Part shown: positions 59,063-64,000 of the stretch, one piece after another | Layout: every line of letters starts with the position of its first letter | How positions within the stretch are numbered: position 1 is the stretch's first letter | Assembly (NCBI RefSeq): GCF_028595325.1 | Contig: NZ_JAQQXR010000001.1 | Span: 1 to 64,000, forward strand | DNA from: Janthinobacterium fluminis | Lineage (GTDB): Bacteria > Pseudomonadota > Gammaproteobacteria > Burkholderiales > Burkholderiaceae_D | Reading direction: 5' to 3' | Length of the DNA: 64,000 bases | Position numbers and translations under genes: made by a program | Notes under the pieces: generated by a model | Told to the model about the DNA's origin: nothing | Databases searched by the model: none | The model's input: only the letters and a program-made list of their open reading frames with translations

Positions 59063-59542
59063 TCACGCCTTGCCGGCCGCCGCCGGCTCGCCGAGCACGG
59101 CGCTTTCGCCTATGGTTTGCAGCACCATGTAGGAGCGGATGTCGAGCACGCCGGCAATCTTGTAGAGCTTCTCCAGCACGAAATCGGAGTAATGCTTGAG
59201 GTTGCGGGCGCGCACCCGCAGCAGGTAGTTCGCCTCGCCCGTGACAATATGCGAACCGACCACCTCGTCCATGTTCTGCAGCGCGGCGACGAATTGCTCA
59301 TGCCAGTGCTCGACGTCGCGGCGCATCGTAATCATCACGAACGCTTCCACCTCCAGCCCCAGCATGCCGGCGTCGAGTTGCGCCGTGTAACCCTGGATGA
59401 CGCCGGACTGCTCCAGCATGCCGACGCGGCGCAAGCAGGCCGACGGCGACAGGCACACCTTCTCCGCCAGCTTCAGGTTGCTGATACGGCCATCCTGCTG
59501 CAGCGCCTTCAAAATGGCGAAATCGATCGCGTCGAGGTTCAT
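59063..59542 (-). CDS. Lrp/AsnC-family regulator, likely of kynurenine genes
   Basis: A 159-residue Lrp-type protein with the HTH at residues about 4-55 (AIDFAILKALQQDGRISNLKLAEKVCLSPSACLRRVGMLE) and the RAM ligand-binding domain behind it. It is divergent from kynU, with 157 bases between starts that contain a nested dyad. In Pseudomonas, KynR is an Lrp-type regulator next to kyn genes, so this is probably its counterpart; that is by analogy. Confidence 0.9.
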   Translation of the reverse strand: MNLDAIDFAILKALQQDGRISNLKLAEKVCLSPSACLRRVGMLEQSGVIQGYTAQLDAGMLGLEVEAFVMITMRRDVEHWHEQFVAALQNMDEVVGSHIVTGEANYLLRVRARNLKHYSDFVLEKLYKIAGVLDIRSYMVLQTIGESAVLGEPAAAGKA

Positions 59543-59546
59543 TCGA

Positions 59547-59582
59547 ATTATTCTCTTATTTTGATTGTGTAATCAGAATAAT
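59547..59582 (+). promoter_or_regulatory. Nested inverted repeat, candidate Lrp/KynR operator
   Basis: ATTATTCT and AGAATAAT (outer arms, 59547-59554 and 59575-59582) flank a second dyad TGATT-GTGT-AATCA (59562-59575). The AT-rich, symmetric form is what Lrp-type regulators bind. It starts five bases upstream of the regulator start and lies 118 bases before kynU. Confidence 0.6.
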
Positions 59583-59699
59583 ATGCGAAATATGGAAGAA
59601 ATGGCGCTCGCTTTTGCAGAAAAAACCGCGCCGCCTTCCCCTAAAATACTCCTGTCACGCAACAAACAGGCCCTTCCGGCCATATACAGGAGATTTTTC

Positions 59700-60950
59700 A
59701 TGACGACACAACACGACTGCCTGGCGCTCGACGCCGCCGACCCGCTGGCCGCGCTGCGCGGCCAGTTCTCGCTGCCCGCCGGCATCACCTACCTCGACGG
59801 CAACTCCCTGGGCGCCCGTCCGAAGGCGGCGCTGCGGCGCGCCCACGACGTGCTGGAAGCGGAGTGGGGCGATGGCCTCATCTGCAGCTGGAACACGGCC
59901 GGCTGGTACGACTTGCCCAGCCGCCTAGGCGACAAGCTGGCGCCGCTGGTCGGCGCCGGCAAGGGTGAGGTCGTCATCACCGACTCCACCTCGGTCAACC
60001 TGTTCAAGGCGCTGGCGGCGGCCATCAAGCTGCAGGCGAACCATCCGGAACGGGCGCAGCGGCGCACCATCGTCACCGAGCGCGACAGCTTTCCCACCGA
60101 CATCTACATGGCGCAGGGAATCATCGAGTGGCTGGACCGCGGCTACACGCTGCAACTGCTCGACTCCTGGGACCAGTTGCCGGCCGCGCTGCACGACGAC
60201 GTCGCCGTCGTCATGCTCACCCACGTCAACTACCGCACCGGCCGCATGTTCGACATGCCGGCCGTCACGGCCCAGGCGCACGAAGCCGGCGCCTTGATGA
60301 TCTGGGACCTGGCCCATTCGGCCGGCGCGGTCGAGGTCGACCTGCGGGCGGCGCAGGCCGACTTCGCCGTCGGCTGCACCTATAAATACCTGAACGGCGG
60401 CCCCGGCGCGCCGGCCTTCATCTGGGTGCCGGAGCGCCACCAGGCCGATTTCAGCCAGCCGCTGTCGGGTTGGTGGGCGCACCGCCAGCCGTTCGCCATG
60501 CAAGCGTCCTTCGTGCCGGCCGCCGGCATCCGCCGCGCCATGTGCGGCACCCAGCCGATCGCCTCGCTGGCGCTGATCGAATGCGGCCTCGACGTCTTCG
60601 ACCTGGTGACGATGGCGGCGCTGCGCCGCAAGTCGCTGGCGCTGAGCGACCTGTTCATCGCCCTCGTCGAAGAACATTGCGGCGCGCACGGCCTGGAACT
60701 GGTGACCCCGCTGGCCCACGCCGAACGCGGCAGCCACGTCAGCTTCAGCCACCGGCACGGCTACGCGGTGATGCAGTCGCTGATCGCCCACGGCGTCATC
60801 GGCGACTACCGCGAGCCGCACGTGATGCGCTTCGGCTTCACGCCGCTGTACACCAGCTACAGCGAAGTGTGGGGCGCCGTGCAGACGCTCAAGCGCATCC
60901 TCGACGAGGGTGATTACCAGATCGACGCCGCCCGCGGCGCCGTCACCTGA
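59700..60950 (+). CDS. kynU: Kynureninase KynU
   Basis: KynU is a PLP enzyme that splits kynurenine to anthranilate and alanine. From ATG 59700 (AGGAG eight bases upstream) the product is 416 residues. It carries YLDGNSLGA at the start, the PLP-phosphate region, WDLAHSAGA and the PLP lysine 229 in [15 protein letters not shown]. An earlier in-frame start at 59565 would overlap the operator. It is followed 17 bases later by kynA. kynB (arylformamidase) is not in the window. Confidence 0.95.
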   Translation: MTTQHDCLALDAADPLAALRGQFSLPAGITYLDGNSLGARPKAALRRAHDVLEAEWGDGLICSWNTAGWYDLPSRLGDKLAPLVGAGKGEVVITDSTSVNLFKALAAAIKLQANHPERAQRRTIVTERDSFPTDIYMAQGIIEWLDRGYTLQLLDSWDQLPAALHDDVAVVMLTHVNYRTGRMFDMPAVTAQAHEAGALMIWDLAHSAGAVEVDLRAAQADFAVGCTYKYLNGGPGAPAFIWVPERHQADFSQPLSGWWAHRQPFAMQASFVPAAGIRRAMCGTQPIASLALIECGLDVFDLVTMAALRRKSLALSDLFIALVEEHCGAHGLELVTPLAHAERGSHVSFSHRHGYAVMQSLIAHGVIGDYREPHVMRFGFTPLYTSYSEVWGAVQTLKRILDEGDYQIDAARGAVT

Positions 60951-60967
60951 GGGGGGGGGAGAACAAG

Positions 60968-61810
60968 ATGGAATGCCCATTTTCCAGCAAGACCGACTAC
61001 CACGGCGCCAAGCTCGACTTCAGCGACGCCATGAGCTACGGCGACTACCTGTCGCTGGACGTGATCCTGTCGGCGCAGCACCCGAAGTCGCCCGAGCACA
61101 ATGAAATGCTGTTCATCGTCCAGCACCAGACCAGCGAGCTGTGGATGAAACTGATGCTGCACGAGCTGCACGCCGTGCGCGCCTGCATGCAGCGCGACCA
61201 GTTGCCGGCGGCCTTCAAAATGCTGGCCCGCGTCGCCAGCATCATGAACCAGCTGGTGCACGCCTGGGACGTGCTGGCGACGATGACGCCGCCGGAATAC
61301 ACGGCGATCCGCCCGTATCTGGGCGCATCGTCCGGCTTCCAGTCGCACCAGTACCGGGAAATCGAGTTCCTGCTGGGGAACAAGAACGCCACCCACCTGC
61401 AGGTGCACCGGCACAAGGCGGCGGCCCACGCGGCGCTCGAAGGCGTGCTGTGCGCGCCGTCGATCTACGACGAGGCCGTCATGGTGATGGCGCGCGCCGG
61501 CCTGCCGGTCGACGCGGAACGCCTGAGCGCCGACTGGCGCCTGCCGACCGTCAGCAACGCCTCCGTCAAGGCGGCCTGGACGACGGTGTATCAGCACACC
61601 GAGCAATACTGGCCGCTGTACGAACTGGCGGAGAAACTGGTGGACCTGGAAACCGCGTTCCGCCTGTGGCGCTTCCGCCACGCCACCACGGTCGAGCGCG
61701 TGATCGGCTTCAAGACGGGCACCGGCGGCACCGACGGCGTCGGCTACCTGCGCAAGATGCTCGACGTCGTGCTGTTCCCCGAGTTGTTCGAGCTGCGCAC
61801 CGCCCTGTAA
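60968..61810 (+). CDS. kynA: Tryptophan 2,3-dioxygenase KynA
   Basis: Heme enzyme that oxidises tryptophan to N-formylkynurenine. The 280-residue product shows [43 protein letters not shown], and [18 protein letters not shown]. The heme-ligand histidine lies in the C-terminal helix segment ([13 protein letters not shown]). A run of eight G residues (60952-60959) precedes the AGAACAAG before the ATG. Co-operonic with kynU. Confidence 0.96.
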   Translation: MECPFSSKTDYHGAKLDFSDAMSYGDYLSLDVILSAQHPKSPEHNEMLFIVQHQTSELWMKLMLHELHAVRACMQRDQLPAAFKMLARVASIMNQLVHAWDVLATMTPPEYTAIRPYLGASSGFQSHQYREIEFLLGNKNATHLQVHRHKAAAHAALEGVLCAPSIYDEAVMVMARAGLPVDAERLSADWRLPTVSNASVKAAWTTVYQHTEQYWPLYELAEKLVDLETAFRLWRFRHATTVERVIGFKTGTGGTDGVGYLRKMLDVVLFPELFELRTAL

Positions 61811-61834
61811 GCGCGCAGACAGCGCCGCGACCCC

Positions 61835-61880
61835 AAGCCGGGGTCGGCCCCCGGTCCCGGCGGCCGGCCCCGGCTTTCCC
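61835..61880 (+). terminator. Hairpin after kynA, probable terminator
   Basis: A 15-bp stem (AAGCCGGGGTCGGCC / GGCCGGCCCCGGCTT, one wobble) with a 12-base loop and a short TTT. The T-tract is weak, so termination may be partial. Confidence 0.6.
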
Positions 61881-62024
61881 CTGGTGCGCAGTGCCGCACT
61901 TTCCCATTGGTAGTGACCACTTGTTGCACTAACAATACAGTTTCATGAGTCTTGGTAGGCGGCCCCGGCAATCGCGGCTATGATGGAATGGTGGCATCCA
62001 TTCAATAATTACGAGACGACAAAA

Positions 62025-63140
62025 ATGAAAAAAGCACTGATAGCACTTGCGGTATTGGGCGCCCCAGCGTTCGCGGCGGCGCAATCCAGCGTGACCATTT
62101 ACGGCATCGCCGACGTCTCGCTGAATCGCTACTCCGGCAGCAATGGCGGCCTGCAATCGAACGGCTCGACGACGCGCATCGACTCCAGCGCCGGCAACAA
62201 CCTGGCCGGCAGCCGCCTCGGCTTCAAAGGCAAGGAAGACCTCGGCGGCGGCCTGAGCGCCGACTTCAAGCTGGAAATGGGCATCACACTGGACAACGGC
62301 ATGTCCGAGCAGGGCGGTCGCCTGTTCGGCCGTACCTCCCGCGTCGGCCTGAACAGCAACTACGGCTCCGTGCACCTGGGCCGCCAGGACACGCCGGCAT
62401 TCGAATTGCTCAGCAGCGTGGACCCGATGGGCGTGGGCCTGGCCGGTTCCGCCGGCAACATCCATGCCGGCAACAAGGCCCTGTATCCGGTCGGCCGCCT
62501 GGGAGGCGTGCCGCAGCAGGGCTGGATGGGCTTGTCCGCCTTCCGCGCCAACAACAGCGTGCGCTACGATACGCCGAACGTGCAAGGCTTCAGCGGCAGC
62601 GTGCTGTACGGCCTGGGCGAGGCGGCGGAGTCGCGCCACGGCAACATCGGCATCGCCAGCGTCAGCTACAACCAGGGTCCGGTCTACGTCGGCTACGTGC
62701 ATATCCACGACAACAGCGCCGGCGTCGTGAACCCCGCGACGCTCAACTACAACCAGAAGAGCGACGCGCTGGGCCTCACCTACGACTTCGGCGCCGCCAA
62801 GCTGCACGCGCTGGCGGCCACCAAAAAGGCCAACTCCGCCGGAGTCGAAGACAAGGCGAACTACTACTTGCTGGGCGTGAGCGCGCCGGTGGCCTCGAAC
62901 GGCCAAGTGCTGGCCAGCTGGAACCGATCGACGGGCAAGAACTCGAACGCCAACACGGCCGACCAATACGCCGTGGGCTACCTGTACTCGATGTCCAAGC
63001 GCACCACGCTGTACACCTCGTATGCGCGCATCAAAAACAAAGGCAATGCCGCGTTCGGCATCGATGGCTACGACGGCCACGACGGCAAGGCCTTTGACTA
63101 CTCGTCGCTGTTCAACGTCGGCATCACGCACGCGTTCTAA
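62025..63140 (+). CDS. Outer-membrane porin (Gram-negative OmpC-type)
   Basis: From ATG 62025 the product is 371 residues. A signal peptide ends at about residue 20 (APAFAAAQ). The mature protein starts SSVTIYGIADVSLNRYSG, which is the Burkholderiales porin start, and ends with NVGITHAF, with terminal Phe. Repeated strand patterns (GSRLGFKGKEDLGGGL, YGSVHLGRQDTPAFELL) show a 16-strand trimeric porin. Substrate is general or anionic; this cannot be told. An ACGAGACGACAAAA stretch precedes the start. Confidence 0.93.
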   Translation: MKKALIALAVLGAPAFAAAQSSVTIYGIADVSLNRYSGSNGGLQSNGSTTRIDSSAGNNLAGSRLGFKGKEDLGGGLSADFKLEMGITLDNGMSEQGGRLFGRTSRVGLNSNYGSVHLGRQDTPAFELLSSVDPMGVGLAGSAGNIHAGNKALYPVGRLGGVPQQGWMGLSAFRANNSVRYDTPNVQGFSGSVLYGLGEAAESRHGNIGIASVSYNQGPVYVGYVHIHDNSAGVVNPATLNYNQKSDALGLTYDFGAAKLHALAATKKANSAGVEDKANYYLLGVSAPVASNGQVLASWNRSTGKNSNANTADQYAVGYLYSMSKRTTLYTSYARIKNKGNAAFGIDGYDGHDGKAFDYSSLFNVGITHAF

Positions 63141-63147
63141 AACGAAA

Positions 63148-63208
63148 GCCGGGGACAGACCACGATTTTCAAGGAATAGTTTCTTGAAAATCGTGGTCTG
63201 TCCCCGGC
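63148..63208. repeat. 26-bp perfect palindrome, REP-like element
   Basis: Two perfect 26-base inverted arms (63148-63173 and 63183-63208) flank a nine-base loop. The arm contains GGGGACAGACCACG, which resembles repetitive extragenic palindromes seen in betaproteobacteria. There is no T-tract beyond it, so it is not a simple terminator, although it lies eight bases after the porin stop. Confidence 0.8.
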
Positions 63209-63270
63209 TGTGCCGATGGGATGAAAACCAGGCGTTGCGCTACAATTCGGACTTTTGCGCGCTGCGTCCG

Positions 63271-64000
63271 ATGACTTCGACTTCCATTCCCGCCCCCATT
63301 CTTGACGCGCTGGCCCTGGCCGACGCTTCCTGGCGCCCGATATTGCTGAAGGGGCTGGAGGCCGTCGCCGCGGCCGACCCGGCCTATCTGCCGGCCCTGG
63401 CCGCGGATCGCTACCTGCCGACCGGGCAGCGCCTGTTCGCCGCGTTCGCCTTGCCGCTGGAGCAAGTCAAGTATGTGCTGGTGGGCGAGGGGCCGTATCC
63501 GCGCGCCGAAAGCGCGACCGGCGTCTGCTTCATGGACGGCGCCGTCGCCAGCCTGTGGTCCGAGGCCGGCCTGTCGAAGCCCGTCAACCGCGCCACTTCG
63601 CTGCGCAATTTCATGAAGATGCTGCTGGTGGCCGACGGTCAGTTGCGCCTGGATGACACCTCGGGCGCCGCGCTGGCGCCGGTGGCGGCCAGGGCGCGCG
63701 GCAATGGCACGATCCAGACGCTGGCGCAATTGCAGGCGAACCTGACGCGCCACGGCTTCCTGCTGCTGAACGCGGCGCTGGTGTTCCGCGCCCATGTGCC
63801 GCCGGTGCAGGACGCCAGGGCCTGGCTGCCGTTCCTGGAGGTGGTGCTGGGGGCGCTGGCCGAGCGCACGGCGCCAACCCTGGTGTTGTGGGGGAAGATT
63901 GCCGAACAGTTGAAGCGCCTGCCGGCCGCGGCGCGGCTGCCGCAGGTGCAGTCGGAGCATCCGTATAACCTGAGCTTTATCGGCAATGGGGCGATGCAGG
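63271..64000 (+). CDS. Uracil-DNA-glycosylase-like protein, 5' part (partial at right edge)
   Basis: The frame is open from ATG 63271 to the window end (243 codons seen), so the C-terminus is missing. The sequence has the UDG fold pattern: VLVGEGPYPRAESATGVCF near residue 70, then TSLRNFMKMLLVADGQL, LLLNAALVF and SEHPYNLSFIG, which sits where UDGs have the HPSPLS loop. The first motif is GEGPYP rather than the GQDPYH of family-1 UDG, so the catalytic aspartate is not in its usual place. Activity on uracil is therefore uncertain. It follows the palindrome by 62 bases. Confidence 0.7.
   Translation, partial: MTSTSIPAPILDALALADASWRPILLKGLEAVAAADPAYLPALAADRYLPTGQRLFAAFALPLEQVKYVLVGEGPYPRAESATGVCFMDGAVASLWSEAGLSKPVNRATSLRNFMKMLLVADGQLRLDDTSGAALAPVAARARGNGTIQTLAQLQANLTRHGFLLLNAALVFRAHVPPVQDARAWLPFLEVVLGALAERTAPTLVLWGKIAEQLKRLPAAARLPQVQSEHPYNLSFIGNGAMQ

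Overview
The window reads as a single high-GC chromosomal segment of a betaproteobacterium, most likely an Oxalobacteraceae member (Massilia, Duganella or Janthinobacterium group). This rests on the gene order rodZ-ispG-hisS-yfgM-bamB-der-hfq-hflX-hflK-hflC-hisZ-purA, which I know from Burkholderiales, and on the protein sequences themselves. No database search was run.

Bases 1-13482 are a co-oriented housekeeping block: isoprenoid synthesis (ispG), translation (hisS), outer-membrane assembly (yfgM, bamB), ribosome GTPases (der, hflX), RNA regulation (hfq), membrane-protease control (hflK, hflC), histidine regulation (hisZ) and purine metabolism (purA, a phosphoribosyltransferase). A bidirectional terminator at 13441-13482 separates it from uvrB, which runs on the minus strand and is divergent from an aromatic/aspartate aminotransferase.

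Bases 17037-27562 are an accessory mosaic built around tRNA-Asn(GTT). Three identical tRNA genes, each with its own sigma70 promoter and terminator, lie at 17037, 21396 and 26249. Two broken 3'-end copies, each still followed by a hairpin terminator, lie at 17817 and 27480. Between them are a secreted hypothetical protein, a membrane spermidine-synthase-like protein, a Dabb protein, a DUF3334/CheX-like protein, a GtrA flippase-like protein, a purine permease, a collagen-like lipoprotein and a GNAT acetyltransferase. The last stretch (26325-27480) has visibly lower GC.

Bases 28220-46355 hold a tandem universal stress protein followed by a type VI secretion (T6SS) locus. It contains an M15 peptidase, tssM, tagF, an OmpA-domain protein, tssL, tssJ, a TPR lipoprotein, tssB, tssC, hcp, clpV and tssA. 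tssE, tssF, tssG, tssK and vgrG are absent from the window. An Rpn-type nuclease gene sits inside the cluster.

Bases 46448-64000 are mixed metabolism and sensing: an amino-acid-binding-like protein, a chemoreceptor, a DTW-domain tRNA modifier, a radical SAM protein behind a near-perfect LexA box, a ChaC-like cyclotransferase, a TonB siderophore receptor behind a Fur box, two secreted hypotheticals, a LysR-controlled VOC/FAH/MaiA set, a kynurenine pathway pair (kynU, kynA) divergent from an Lrp-type regulator, a porin, a 26-bp REP-like palindrome, and the start of a uracil-DNA-glycosylase-like gene that runs off the right edge.
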